NCBI RefSeq assembly: GCF_044596045.1
Contig: NZ_CP138995.1
Coordinates: 2,852,001-2,916,000 of the forward strand
Origin: Flagellimonas sp947499585
GTDB taxonomy: Bacteria > Bacteroidota > Bacteroidia > Flavobacteriales > Flavobacteriaceae
Length of the DNA: 64,000 nt
Direction of reading: 5' to 3'
In this document: piece after piece, positions 1-8,507 of the stretch
How the letters are laid out: the number at the start of each line of letters is the position of its first letter
Numbering within the stretch: position 1 is the stretch's first letter
Translations under genes and position numbers: made by a program
Notes under the pieces: generated by a model
Told to the model about the DNA's origin: nothing
Database searches by the model: none
The model's input: only the letters and a program-made list of their open reading frames with translations

Positions 1-255
1 CAGAATGGTTCTCCTTCTTGCATTTAACCAGGTGGCGGGCAGCATTGTTTTTATTACCGGGTCCTCATTATATTCCCTAGAAATTACCACCCACATGTCA
101 ATTTCTGTGTCATCCATTAATTTGGGAAGCAAGTTGTTGAACCGTTCTTCTAAAATTTCGTCTACCACTCTAGCACGCTCAGATTCTGGCAAAATTTGTT
201 GTGAATAGGAAAGAACAGAAAATGCAATAAATAAGGAAAGGGTAATTTTTTTCAT
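1..255 (-). CDS. Xaa-Pro aminopeptidase-like (M24 family) protein, N-terminal fragment
   Basis: The minus strand is open from an ATG at 255 to the window edge (85 codons, no stop), so this is the 5' part of a gene that continues to the left. It starts with a signal peptide of about 18 residues (MKKITLSLFIAFSVLSYS, then QQ), so the product is exported. After that comes an ESERARVVDEILEERF stretch and then TEIDMWVVISREYNEDP, which resembles the creatinase-like N-terminal domain of secreted flavobacterial M24 metallopeptidases. The catalytic pita-bread domain would lie outside the window, so the enzymatic call is inferred from the N-terminal domain only. The plus-strand ORF over the same bases is a shadow. 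Confidence 0.6.
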   Translation of the reverse strand, partial: MKKITLSLFIAFSVLSYSQQILPESERARVVDEILEERFNNLLPKLMDDTEIDMWVVISREYNEDPVIKTMLPATWLNARRRTIL

Positions 256-287
256 AAAAGTTGATTTATCGTTTGAATTTACAAAAC

Positions 288-1403
288 TTAACTAATCTGA
301 AGTAAAGTTTTTTCACGATCTATCTTCCCGCTTTCGGTTTCAACAAAGGATTTTAATAGATGGATTTCCTTTGGAACTTCGTATTTCGTCAGTTCCTTCA
401 ATCCATTTATCTTTTTGAATAACTCAGTTTTTGATACCTGCTCATCTTCAACAAGTAAAATCAATTTTTGACCCAGTGTATCATCCGGCATTCCAGCTAC
501 AAAAAAACGTGAATGTATTATTGAGGATAGTTTTGCTTCAATTTGTTCTGGAACTAATTTGATTCCCCCAGAATTAATAATCGAATCATATCTTCCAAGC
601 CATTTAAAATGGTTGTCATCTATTAATTCTACCATATCATTGGTGATGATTTCAACATCTGAAATATTTGGAGCATTGATGACCAGACATCCCCTGTTAT
701 CTGTTGAAACTGTTATACCTGGTAGTGTTGTAAAATAAGTCTCGACTGCGCTCGACTTGACATGATTCTCGACCGTGCTCGACTTGACATAGTCATTGCC
801 GATTCTCTTTACTGCTATGTGGGTAATGGTCTCCGTCATGCCATAGGTTTCAAAAATCTTACTCGAAACCAATTCCAATTTTTCTTTCAAACTTTTGGCG
901 ATTGGAGCGCCCCCAACTATAAGGGTCCCTATTTGTGGGAGTTGTTCTAGAGAATTTTCTACTTGTAACGGCACCATTGCTGCAAAATCATATGTACTAT
1001 GAGTATTTGCCAATGGAGTTGATGAAGGCGCTACATAATCCAATGCCAGCCCTAAAACCATAGCTCTAACCAACATCATTTTGCCAGCGATTCCGGAGCA
1101 TGAAAGACACAGCAATGCTGTATCCCCCTCACTAAGATTAAAGTGTTTACCGGTAGCTATGGCCGAATTGACCATATGCTCCTTTTTTAGAATGATTTTT
1201 TTAGGTTTTCCTGTAGAACCAGAAGTATAAACCTCTACCGTTGGCTTATCGGTTAACCAATCCAATAAAAAAACACCTATTGAAGCTTCAAAAGAATCAC
1301 CTTCCTTTATTACACTATAGGCTATTTCTGAAAGTTCATCAAGCTTATAATGAACCCCGTTTAATTTAAATGCGGGTTGTATGTTATGCCAATAGAGATT
1401 CAC
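288..1403 (-). CDS. menE: o-succinylbenzoate-CoA ligase (MenE), acyl-adenylate-forming
   Basis: Activates o-succinylbenzoate to its CoA thioester in menaquinone synthesis (cytosol). The ANL-family signatures are in order: P-loop TSGSTGKPKK near residue 60, ETYGMTET (A5) in the middle, WLGRYDSIINSGGIKL (A8), and the A10 lysine in ESGKIDRE near the C terminus. At 371 residues it is compact, as is usual for Bacteroidota MenE. The start is GTG at 1403 and overlaps the CPBP gene by 20 bases, so translation is probably coupled. Between A5 and A8 the protein carries two 9-residue repeats (VKSSTVENH, VKSSAVETY) encoded by a duplicated DNA repeat at 741-790, which looks like an in-frame insertion. MenE is favoured over other ligases because menC, menA, menD and menF are on the same strand. 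Confidence 0.9.
   Translation of the reverse strand: MNLYWHNIQPAFKLNGVHYKLDELSEIAYSVIKEGDSFEASIGVFLLDWLTDKPTVEVYTSGSTGKPKKIILKKEHMVNSAIATGKHFNLSEGDTALLCLSCSGIAGKMMLVRAMVLGLALDYVAPSSTPLANTHSTYDFAAMVPLQVENSLEQLPQIGTLIVGGAPIAKSLKEKLELVSSKIFETYGMTETITHIAVKRIGNDYVKSSTVENHVKSSAVETYFTTLPGITVSTDNRGCLVINAPNISDVEIITNDMVELIDDNHFKWLGRYDSIINSGGIKLVPEQIEAKLSSIIHSRFFVAGMPDDTLGQKLILLVEDEQVSKTELFKKINGLKELTKYEVPKEIHLLKSFVETESGKIDREKTLLQIS
741..790. repeat. Two tandem copies of a TCGA-flanked dispersed-type repeat inside menE
   Basis: Two 23-base copies (741-763 and 768-790) begin CTCGAC and end CTCGACTTGACAT, and differ only in the central CTGCG versus CCGTG. The copy-to-copy period is 27 bases, so the reading frame of menE is kept and nine codons are added per copy. 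The core (TCGA, six bases, TCGA, then TTGACA) resembles the short palindromic repeats often scattered between genes of Flavobacteriaceae; that family assignment is from memory, and no other copy was noticed in the window. Confidence 0.7.
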
Positions 1404-2322
1404 TGTCGTTCTGAGCTACAAATTCTTCCTTGGTAAGTACTTTACCAAATAGTTTTTCTTTCCAATTGCTCCATCCATATTTTCGGGAGAACAAGAACAA
1501 CAAAATGGGAAATACCACAAATACAGGAATCAAAGCATCCCAACCTAAAACTGGTTCAGAAATATCTCTGTAAATGGAATCTGTTTGAAAGGCAGTCCAA
1601 TCTGCAGTAACCAAAAGGGCGGTTATTAAATTGTTGGCAGCGTGGAAGCCTAGGGCCAACTCCAATCCTTCATCCATTAGGGTCATAATCCCTAGAAAAA
1701 AACCGGTTCCTATATAATACACCATAATGCCATAGCCCAATTTTTCCACTTCTGGGTTTGCAATATGCATTAATCCAAAAAGAACAGAAGTAACCACAAG
1801 CGGAACCCAGCGGTTCTTTGCCAAAAGACCCAAGCCTTGCATCATATGTCCTCTAAAGAGATATTCTTCAAAACTGGTCTGCAAAGGAATCAGAAGAATA
1901 GCAATAATGGCCAAGGGTATAAATTTGGACATATTAAAATTGAGCTCATAACTATCTGGAGAAAAGTAAATATCTATTACGGTTAATAAAATGGTTAACC
2001 CTCCCCACAATCCGAAAGCAAAAAAGATTCTCTTCCAATCTACTTTTTTTCTTGACGTAGTCAATGATGTTATGGATTGTTGATGAACCAAGAAGGTCCA
2101 TCCGAGTACAACAATAAGGCCAACTGCCAAAGGAGCTAAAAGAATAATCAATACTAAATTAGAGCCAAATTGTTCAATCATTTGTTGCAAAGCGTCCTCT
2201 ACACTGACCGGAGAAGTTACCGTTGCTACATAATTAATGCCCATAAAACCAATAAAACATATTGGTATGATGAAGTATTTCCATAGCCCTATATTGCCTT
2301 TGTATCCCTGTTCTATATACAT
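1384..2322 (-). CDS. CPBP family intramembrane metalloprotease (Abi/CAAX-type)
   Basis: A multi-pass membrane protein of 312 residues with hydrophobic segments near residues 15-35, 55-80, 98-118, 133-150 and 265-285. It carries the CPBP motifs: EEYLFRG at 152-158 (EExxxR), a second His in FGLMHIANPE, and FHAANN for the third motif. Members are putative intramembrane proteases, but the substrate is unknown. The gene sits between menC and menE, overlapping menC by 10 bases at its start and menE by 20 bases at its end, so the three are one operon. Nothing in the sequence links it chemically to menaquinone. It may act on the membrane-bound steps or simply ride along. Confidence 0.85.
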   Translation of the reverse strand: MYIEQGYKGNIGLWKYFIIPICFIGFMGINYVATVTSPVSVEDALQQMIEQFGSNLVLIILLAPLAVGLIVVLGWTFLVHQQSITSLTTSRKKVDWKRIFFAFGLWGGLTILLTVIDIYFSPDSYELNFNMSKFIPLAIIAILLIPLQTSFEEYLFRGHMMQGLGLLAKNRWVPLVVTSVLFGLMHIANPEVEKLGYGIMVYYIGTGFFLGIMTLMDEGLELALGFHAANNLITALLVTADWTAFQTDSIYRDISEPVLGWDALIPVFVVFPILLFLFSRKYGWSNWKEKLFGKVLTKEEFVAQNDSESLLA

Positions 2323-3365
2323 AAATCTTCTATTAAATTAGTCTTCCAATGTTTATCCTTCCTATAGAATAGCTTTCCGTTGGAAACCTCTAATGGGCTG
2401 TCCAAATTATTGGTAAATAAACTACCAGTACCCAATCCTTGTGGCATATCCGTTTTTAAGGAATAAGTCCATTGCGCAATGGCATTAAGCCCAATATTGC
2501 TTTCCAATGCACTGGTCACCCACCATCCAACACTATATTTTTCGGCCAAATCTATCCATTCCTTACATCCTACATAACCACCAACCAAACTAGGTTTTAA
2601 AATGATGTATTGCGGCTGAATGGTTTGTAGCAATCTTTCTTTTTCTGTTACAGTAAAGATGCCAATTAATTCTTCATCTAGAGCTATGGGCAAAAGAGTC
2701 TCTTTACAAAGTGCTGCCATTGCCTGCCAGTTATTTGGTTTAATGGGCTGCTCAATGGAGTGAATATGATATTCTGATAATTGTTTTAACTTCTCTAACG
2801 CATCTTCCTTGGAAAAAGAACCATTGGCATCAACTCGAAGTTCAATCTCTTCAGGAGTGAAATTTTTTCGGATGGATTTTAAAATGGAACGTTCTTTCTC
2901 AAAGTCAATTGCGCCAATCTTCATTTTAATGCAACCAAAGCCATCTTGTAGTTTTTGTTGTAATTGAGAGAGCATAAAGGCTTCGTCTCCCATCCAAATT
3001 AAACCATTAATGGAAATGGGGAATTCGTTTTTGGTAAATTCCGAAGGAAATAATTCAAATGGATTATCTGAATTGAAGGATAAAAAAGCCTGCTCCAAGC
3101 CAAATTGGATTGATGGAAATTCAATGAGCTGTTTTAGCAGTTCTTCTTGACCCAAGTGAATGTTATCGCAAACCCATGATAGTTTAGATTCGTAATTTGG
3201 AACATCATCAATACTTAACCCTCGTAAAATGCCGCACTCACCAATTCCATAAGTATCTCCATTTCTCAAAATAAGAAACCATGTTTCTTTTTTAGTCATC
3301 ACACCACGTGAAGTTCCACTGGGGGTTTTAAATTCGAGAATGTACTTTTTATAGGTAGCTTTCAT
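2313..3365 (-). CDS. menC: o-succinylbenzoate synthase (MenC), enolase superfamily
   Basis: Dehydrates SHCHC to o-succinylbenzoate in menaquinone synthesis. The 350-residue protein shows the enolase-superfamily barrel signatures: the KMKIG catalytic lysine pair near residue 147, metal ligands in RVDANGSF, IEQPI and ALDEELIG, and ILKPSLVGGY with the second acid/base lysine. The ATG at 3365 gives a normal N-terminal capping domain. It is the first gene of the menC-CPBP-menE overlap set. The 158 bases between it and the kinase gene hold no further gene. Confidence 0.92.
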   Translation of the reverse strand: MKATYKKYILEFKTPSGTSRGVMTKKETWFLILRNGDTYGIGECGILRGLSIDDVPNYESKLSWVCDNIHLGQEELLKQLIEFPSIQFGLEQAFLSFNSDNPFELFPSEFTKNEFPISINGLIWMGDEAFMLSQLQQKLQDGFGCIKMKIGAIDFEKERSILKSIRKNFTPEEIELRVDANGSFSKEDALEKLKQLSEYHIHSIEQPIKPNNWQAMAALCKETLLPIALDEELIGIFTVTEKERLLQTIQPQYIILKPSLVGGYVGCKEWIDLAEKYSVGWWVTSALESNIGLNAIAQWTYSLKTDMPQGLGTGSLFTNNLDSPLEVSNGKLFYRKDKHWKTNLIEDLCI

Positions 3366-3523
3366 CCAATGGTTTCAAATTTAACCATATTTAGCTTGAA
3401 TTTTATTCAATGTGGATTAGATAATTTCTAAGAACTTTTTTGAACAAACAATAGATTCTGGCAGGAAAGGCAACGGCATGCAAAAAGAGAAAAACTTGTT
3501 GCGCTTTGGAAAAAAGATAAGAA

Positions 3524-5485
3524 TTAATTAAAGTTGAACCAGAACCTTACTCCTTCGCTTGCTTTATCAATATTCAATTTGGATTGAAGTTGATTTACCA
3601 ATCTATTCATCAAACGAATGCCCATAGAGGAATGAGTGCGCTCTTCCGTATCTTCAGGCAGTCCTATCCCGTTGTCCGTATATTCAAAATATCCTTGCTC
3701 CCCATTTTTACGAAGATGGATGTAGATTTTTCCGTTTTCATCATTTTCTGGAAAGGCATACTTAAAAGAGTTTGAAACCAGTTCATTTAAAATCAAACCA
3801 AATGGAATGGCCCTATCAATATCCAATTCTGTGCCTTCAGCATCAATGGTGATCGTAATGTTATGGCCACCTTTTTTATAAACTGACTGCACGCTGTTAA
3901 TCAAACTTTCAATATAGCCTTGCATTTCAATAACAGACAAGTCATCATTTTGATACAACTTCTGATGGATAAGTGCCATGGCCTTTACCCTACTCTTTCC
4001 TTCTTCCAATGCCTCTATGGCCGCCTTACTTCTAGTATTTTTGGTTTGCAAACTCAATAGACTGGAAACCATTTGAAGGTTGTTCTTTACCCTATGGTGA
4101 ATCTCTTTTAATAAAGAATCTTTTTCAACAAGGGCATTCTCAATAATGTGTTTTTGTTCCGCTATTAAACGTTGGTTTTTAATACTTTTTAAATACGCAT
4201 AGACCAATCCGGCAAAACCAAGCAACGTAAAAATCAAAGAGATAAAGACCAAGTTGATTCGCTCATCCTTTGCTTTCATTTCACTACGCGCCAGCTCATT
4301 GATTTGCTTTTGTTCATCTATCAATCGCTGCGAATTCTCTAGGTCCTCATTGGCCACTATAGTAACCAATTGTTGTTTTATAATTGAAGATTGCGTTTTG
4401 GTAAGAGAATCTTTTATTCTTTCGTTGCGCTTATAGTACGTAGCGGCATTCTTGAAATTTTCAACTTTGTCATAATATGCGGCAAGTAAACTATTCCGTT
4501 TAATATTTTGTACCGTATTTATGTTTTCAAAATCAATATTCAAGCTTTTCTTAGCGGCAGAAAATCGTTCTAATTGTAAATTAGCATCAGCAAGGTTAAG
4601 TATATTCTCAATGACTTCGCTTTTGTGCGCATTTTTTGAAGAGGTGGTTAAAACTTCAATACTTGTTTCCAACAAAGGGATGGCATCTTCATATTGATTC
4701 AACAGGACATGACATTTTCCAATGTTTCCTTCAATTTCTGCTTTTAACAAGTCACTTTCAAAAAGTTGTTCCTCTGTCTTTTGTTTTGATATATCATTAA
4801 GAAAAACATCCAAATAAGCCTTCGCCTTCTTTAGCTCACTCAATGCAGTTGGGGCAGAGTTGTCCAACCTCAAGTAGTTACCCACCTTACTGTGATATTT
4901 GGCCAGACCATAAGAATCATTATCTGCAATGGTAGGCTTAACCTCCATTATATATTGGTTTCTAGCTTTTCTGTATAATCCTAGATTGCTGTAGATATCA
5001 TAGAAAGCAACATTTTCCGTCAGGCCAAGTTCTCGTTTTTCCTTCCTAATTTCTATTTGCTTATCGTATAGTTTAAGGTTGGCATAATTGCTATCCAAAA
5101 CATCCAAAACAATCTTTTTTGAATTAGAGTCCAAGGAATCTTTGGAAGCATAAAGTTCTTTTGCCAAAACAATACTCTTATCATACTCACCTAAATCATT
5201 GTAGACCTGTGTCTGCATAACCTGATAAAGACGGGTAGCTATAGTATCGTTGGTCTTTTGAGCATTTGAAAGATATACCTTGATAGTATCTAACCAATCA
5301 TAAGCAGAGTTGACATTGTATCTATTTACGGAGTTGAAAAAAACATCGAACCGGCTTGAAGGGCCATTAGTATCTTGGAACTCTTTTAAAGTACTCTCCT
5401 CTTCATTTTCTATAGACTGTGCAGAAGCATTCAATAGAAAAACAAAAAATAATGCCGAGAAAATTCTTTTTAAGTTACGTCCCAT
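3524..5485 (-). CDS. TPR-containing sensor histidine kinase, HisKA_2 type
   Basis: A membrane sensor kinase. The start chosen is the ATG at 5485, which gives a signal peptide (MGRNLKRIFSALFFVFLLNASA); the open frame extends 39 codons further upstream but would bury that signal. A periplasmic TPR-like helical region fills about residues 30-370. A coiled coil, one membrane segment (NLVFISLIFTLLGFAGLVYAY) and another coiled coil lead to the H-box EIHHRVKNNLQMVSSLL, which is typical of HisKA_2. The ATPase follows (N-box ELVSNSFKYAFPEN, G1 box YTDNGIGLPE). Its obvious partner is the LytTR regulator encoded upstream on the same strand (6045-6800). The ligand is unknown. A TAnnTTTG element and paired repeats lie upstream. 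Confidence 0.88.
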   Translation of the reverse strand: MGRNLKRIFSALFFVFLLNASAQSIENEEESTLKEFQDTNGPSSRFDVFFNSVNRYNVNSAYDWLDTIKVYLSNAQKTNDTIATRLYQVMQTQVYNDLGEYDKSIVLAKELYASKDSLDSNSKKIVLDVLDSNYANLKLYDKQIEIRKEKRELGLTENVAFYDIYSNLGLYRKARNQYIMEVKPTIADNDSYGLAKYHSKVGNYLRLDNSAPTALSELKKAKAYLDVFLNDISKQKTEEQLFESDLLKAEIEGNIGKCHVLLNQYEDAIPLLETSIEVLTTSSKNAHKSEVIENILNLADANLQLERFSAAKKSLNIDFENINTVQNIKRNSLLAAYYDKVENFKNAATYYKRNERIKDSLTKTQSSIIKQQLVTIVANEDLENSQRLIDEQKQINELARSEMKAKDERINLVFISLIFTLLGFAGLVYAYLKSIKNQRLIAEQKHIIENALVEKDSLLKEIHHRVKNNLQMVSSLLSLQTKNTRSKAAIEALEEGKSRVKAMALIHQKLYQNDDLSVIEMQGYIESLINSVQSVYKKGGHNITITIDAEGTELDIDRAIPFGLILNELVSNSFKYAFPENDENGKIYIHLRKNGEQGYFEYTDNGIGLPEDTEERTHSSMGIRLMNRLVNQLQSKLNIDKASEGVRFWFNFN

Positions 5486-5674
5486 TAATATACCTCGCGT
5501 AATAGCAGAAAGATTTAGAAAGTCTATAATTATTTTTTTATGCTTACTGTTGTTTGTATCAATTTTACCGTAGTAAAACCTACTATTAAATTGAATGATC
5601 AATACACAAAAACCTTAGTTATTGTAAGCAACTTTTCTAATCGTTGCTGTATATAAAGAACGCTAGTTTAGACA

Positions 5675-5682
5675 CAAAATTA
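5675..5682 (-). promoter_or_regulatory. -7 element TAATTTTG for the HisKA_2 kinase gene
   Basis: The minus strand reads TAATTTTG, matching the Bacteroidota TAnnTTTG element. No TTG lies 19-21 bases upstream, so a -33 element is missing and an activator may be needed. The predicted start site near 5668 would leave a leader of about 180 bases. Confidence 0.45.
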
Positions 5683-5710
5683 AATCCAATCTAAAGGAGT
5701 TATTCGGTAT

Positions 5711-5741
5711 TGTTGTGAAAGTGCCCATTTCTGTTGTGAAA
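5711..5741. promoter_or_regulatory. Paired TGTTGTGAAA direct repeats, candidate LytTR operator
   Basis: Two identical 10-base copies at 5711-5720 and 5732-5741 have a 21-base period, the spacing typical of LytTR-family sites (two helical turns). They sit about 43-73 bases upstream of the inferred start site of the kinase gene and between the kinase and its putative LytTR partner. A further TGTTGTGAA lies at 5940-5948. The function is inferred from spacing and context. Confidence 0.5.
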
Positions 5742-5813
5742 CGGCTTTAAGCATATGTGAAAACCCTTTTATCGATGTTTTTTGCATTTCATGGATTGAC
5801 AAACCTTCTGAAA

Positions 5814-5850
5814 CTAAAAAAGGTCCCGTCAAATTTGACAAGACCCTTTT
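5814..5850 (-). terminator. Imperfect hairpin followed by a T run on the minus strand
   Basis: GGTC (5822-5825) pairs with GACC (42 positions on, 5842-5845), and GTCAAA pairs with TTTGAC inside, separated by a 2x2 internal loop. On the minus strand the hairpin runs into six or more T. It would terminate a minus-strand transcript arising between about 5850 and 5990, where no coding gene is visible. Confidence 0.4.
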
Positions 5851-5993
5851 ACGAGAACACTATATGAAAATGAAAAAATTACTTTTCTGAATTAATAACA
5901 CTGCTAAAGTATATGCATAACTACACAGTAGAAAAATATTGTTGTGAACTAATCAAAAGTTGTGGTAATTCAATGTTTCTGGGATGATTGCAT

Positions 5994-6019
5994 AAAAAAA
6001 GTGCCAAAAGGCACTTTTA
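5994..6019 (-). terminator. Rho-independent terminator of the LytTR regulator gene
   Basis: AAAGTGCC, loop AAAA, GGCACTTT: an 8-bp perfect stem. The minus strand ends in a run of seven T. It lies 25 bases after the regulator stop codon and could also work on the plus strand. Confidence 0.75.
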
Positions 6020-6044
6020 AAATTATGATTACAATGAACTTGTA

Positions 6045-6800
6045 TTAACTATTCATTGAAGAGATTATGAACTCTTTAAAATCCTTGGATATAGGTATCA
6101 AGTTATTGTTTATGACAATATCTTTTGAATTGATTGCATCAATATGGTCCACATTAACAATGTAGGACTTATGCGCTCTATAAAATTTATTTTTGGGCAA
6201 TTTCTCCAAATAGTCCTTCAACGGAGAGCGAACCAAAAACTTTTTATCTACAGTATTTACCTCTAAATATACATTGTCCGCCTTGATGAATTGAATATCA
6301 CCAAATTGTATCCTATAGTATAGATGTTGTTTCTTAACAAAGATAGAATCCTTTAAAACAGAATTGGAAGTGAAAGTATCACCTTCGTTTCCAGTAATTT
6401 CTTTACTATTCTCCTTTCGGGCATAATTGAAATTAGACAAGGCTATTTCAATTGAGGTATACAAGTCCTGTTGTTCAAAGGGTTTAACCAAGTAACCATC
6501 CGGTTTAACTGTCTTTGCATTTTCAACTGTGGCTCTGTCCGAGTTAGAAGTTACAAAGATGAATGGAATGTTATATACGTCTCTAATGTGCTTTCCTAAG
6601 TCTATTCCTGTCTTATCCGAAGCCAGAATAATATCAATAAGCACCAGGTCTATGTGGTTATTTTTCAATACTTCAACAGCCTGTTCGTAAACTATCACAT
6701 TGTCAACAATCTCATACCCGATTTCTTCAAGCATAGATTGCATATCGTCTGCAATAATTACATTGTCCTCAACAATTAGTATTTTAATGGGGTGTTCCAA
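6045..6800 (-). CDS. LytTR-family response regulator
   Basis: A 251-residue transcription regulator. The receiver domain (about 5-125) has the acidic pair E11/D12, the phospho-acceptor D56 in DLVLIDI, a T in FVTSN and the lysine in YLVKPFEQ. The DNA-binding LytTR domain fills about 150-250 (FIKADNVYLEV, FYRAHKSYIVNVDHID). The start is TTG at 6800, the only start codon that keeps the whole first beta strand, and no ATG occurs before residue 20. It lies upstream of the TPR/HisKA_2 kinase on the same strand, so the two probably form one system. Paired repeats with LytTR spacing at 5711-5741 suggest it activates the kinase gene. Confidence 0.9.
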   Translation of the reverse strand: MEHPIKILIVEDNVIIADDMQSMLEEIGYEIVDNVIVYEQAVEVLKNNHIDLVLIDIILASDKTGIDLGKHIRDVYNIPFIFVTSNSDRATVENAKTVKPDGYLVKPFEQQDLYTSIEIALSNFNYARKENSKEITGNEGDTFTSNSVLKDSIFVKKQHLYYRIQFGDIQFIKADNVYLEVNTVDKKFLVRSPLKDYLEKLPKNKFYRAHKSYIVNVDHIDAINSKDIVINNNLIPISKDFKEFIISSMNS

Positions 6801-6833
6801 GTTTCGTAAGGTTTAGTGAGTTGTAAACCAAAA

Positions 6834-7742
6834 TTACAAAAAATTATTAACTGCTACATAGAACAGCAAGGAGAGTAAGAAAGTGCTCAACGCTAATTTT
6901 TTAAGTTCTCCATCAAGTTTTACAGGTTCCTTTGTAATAATAACCTTACGGATATGTATTATAATAGGTATAAAAGCCAACATATAGAATGCATGGGAAA
7001 TACCGATTTTCTCAATCCAAGTATATCCCAAAAGGCAGAGAAAAGCTAGTGTAATGAGCAAAACATGATAGCGTTTGCCGTTTTCGAAACCCATCTTAAC
7101 AACGAGTGTGTTTTTTTCATGTTTTTTGTCTGAGGAAATATCCCTTAGGTTGTTCAAGTTTAAAACACCTACACACAATAATCCGATGGTGATTGCTGGC
7201 AATACCGAAACCCAATCCAGCGATTTTGTATAAAGAAACATACTTCCTAAAACACCAACCAATCCAAAAAACAGGAATACAAATATATCCCCAAAACCTT
7301 TATATCCATATGGCTCGGAGCCCATGGTGTATCTAATGGCTGCCCAAACGCATAAAATTCCTAGAACAAAAAACGAAAGAACATATAGAAGGTTTTCTTT
7401 TCCGAATGCCAAATAAATCAATCCCACGGCAACAAGCATACTTATCATTGAAGAGGCAACTATACCTTTTCTAAGTCCTGATTGTGTTAGCAAACCACTT
7501 TGTAAGGCTCTTGCAGGTCCTATTCTATCTTCATCATCAGTTCCCTTTACACCATCTCCATAGTCGTTTGCAAAATTGGAAGTGACCTGAAAACCAACTG
7601 TTGTCAATAGCGCTAAAATAAAAATAGAAAGTTCAAAAAAGCCCTGCTTTACTGCTAATGCAGTTCCAACGATAATTCCCGATAGTGATAATGGAAGTGT
7701 TCGTAACCTAGCAGCTTGTATCCAAGCCTTACTTTTTCTCAA
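6834..7742 (-). CDS. menA: 1,4-dihydroxy-2-naphthoate polyprenyltransferase (MenA)
   Basis: An integral membrane UbiA-family prenyltransferase that attaches the isoprenoid tail to DHNA, giving demethylmenaquinone. The first Asp-rich motif is in NFANDYGDGVKGTDDEDR (near residues 57-74) and the second in LNNLRDISSDKKHEK. About eight or nine hydrophobic segments are visible in 302 residues. The start is TTG at 7742, just two bases after the stop of the SPOR-like gene. The N terminus MRKSKAWIQAARLRTLPLS matches the usual length of the family, so the non-ATG start is believable. Confidence 0.93.
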   Translation of the reverse strand: MRKSKAWIQAARLRTLPLSLSGIIVGTALAVKQGFFELSIFILALLTTVGFQVTSNFANDYGDGVKGTDDEDRIGPARALQSGLLTQSGLRKGIVASSMISMLVAVGLIYLAFGKENLLYVLSFFVLGILCVWAAIRYTMGSEPYGYKGFGDIFVFLFFGLVGVLGSMFLYTKSLDWVSVLPAITIGLLCVGVLNLNNLRDISSDKKHEKNTLVVKMGFENGKRYHVLLITLAFLCLLGYTWIEKIGISHAFYMLAFIPIIIHIRKVIITKEPVKLDGELKKLALSTFLLSLLFYVAVNNFL

Positions 7743-7744
7743 AA

Positions 7745-8344
7745 TTAATAAGGGTCTTCTATTTTAACCCTTTTTCCATCTTGGTAAGAGGCAACAAAAG
7801 CATCTTTAAAGCCCATATTGACCAATTGCTTTCTGAAAGATTGAGCCTCATCCAATGTTTCAAAGTTTCCTAATGAATATGCGTAGAAAGGGTTGGTTTT
7901 AACAAAAAGTGTGTTCGTTAGGGCTTCAGAAGCCAAAGTAACATTATTCTCAACAAATGATTTTACCTGAACCGAGTAAACCTTTTCTTTATCTAAAAAT
8001 GCTTTTGCCAAGTAAAATTCCTTAACCAAGCTAAGCTCTTCATTTTGTACTTTAAGATTACCAATTCTAGTTTTTATAGCATCTAAGCTGTCAATGGAAA
8101 CCAGTAGGTTATTTTGATTTTCAAATGAATTTTTACTGCTAAGGCCAGCAGTAAAAGATGTGATGGCAAGGGTTCCCACAACAAAAAGAGCCGTAAAGCC
8201 GAGCAGTATATTACGATGCAATCTTACCTTACGTAAATCTTTGTTTTTATACTTTATTTGATCCAAAAGTCTTTCGTTAATAATCTGGGCCTTGTCTATA
8301 TCCTTGTGTAGGTCCAACAAATCACTTTCTTCAATAAAAGGCAT
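7745..8344 (-). CDS. Single-pass membrane protein with SPOR-like C terminus
   Basis: A 199-residue protein with a cytoplasmic N terminus rich in charged residues (about 1-45), one membrane segment near 47-67 (NILLGFTALFVVGTLAITSF) and a periplasmic part. The periplasmic part contains a coiled coil and then a VYSVQVKSF...YAYSLGNFETLDEAQSFRKQL stretch resembling a SPOR fold, which in other proteins binds denuded peptidoglycan. No enzyme motif is seen. It is two bases upstream of menA, so the two are co-transcribed. The SPOR assignment is by pattern only. Confidence 0.6.
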   Translation of the reverse strand: MPFIEESDLLDLHKDIDKAQIINERLLDQIKYKNKDLRKVRLHRNILLGFTALFVVGTLAITSFTAGLSSKNSFENQNNLLVSIDSLDAIKTRIGNLKVQNEELSLVKEFYLAKAFLDKEKVYSVQVKSFVENNVTLASEALTNTLFVKTNPFYAYSLGNFETLDEAQSFRKQLVNMGFKDAFVASYQDGKRVKIEDPY

Positions 8345-8507
8345 ATTAGGAGGGTATGAGTTCCGACGTTACGCTAAAAGCATAATTGTCAGTGAGTTAT
8401 TATCTACTTATACAAAAGTAAAATATTTGACCTAAGAAAAAAATTTAACAGTATCAATTTAATTCATTTTGAATTAACATTTCTGTAACATATTTAATTT
8501 CAGGTAG

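Larger units (their letters stand above)
5486..6044. other. Long intergenic region between kinase and response regulator genes
   Basis: This 559-base stretch holds no convincing coding frame. It contains the -7 element and paired repeats described at 5675-5741, an imperfect hairpin at 5820-5850, a third TGTTGTGAA copy at 5940-5948, and the terminator of the regulator gene at 5994-6019. A plus-strand ATGAAAATGAAAAAA start at 5864 is stopped after eight codons and is not a gene. Confidence 0.6.

Noticed and set aside
5..208. 67-residue plus-strand ORF at the left edge
   Set aside because: It is antisense to a better minus-strand frame (255 to 1) that starts with a clear signal peptide and a recognisable M24 N-terminal domain.
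5486..5602. N-terminal 39-codon extension of the HisKA_2 kinase
   Set aside because: It would bury the signal peptide that begins at the ATG at 5485.
5864..5890. Plus-strand ATGAAAATGAAAAAA start resembling a lipoprotein gene start
   Set aside because: The frame stops after eight codons with no downstream continuation in other frames.
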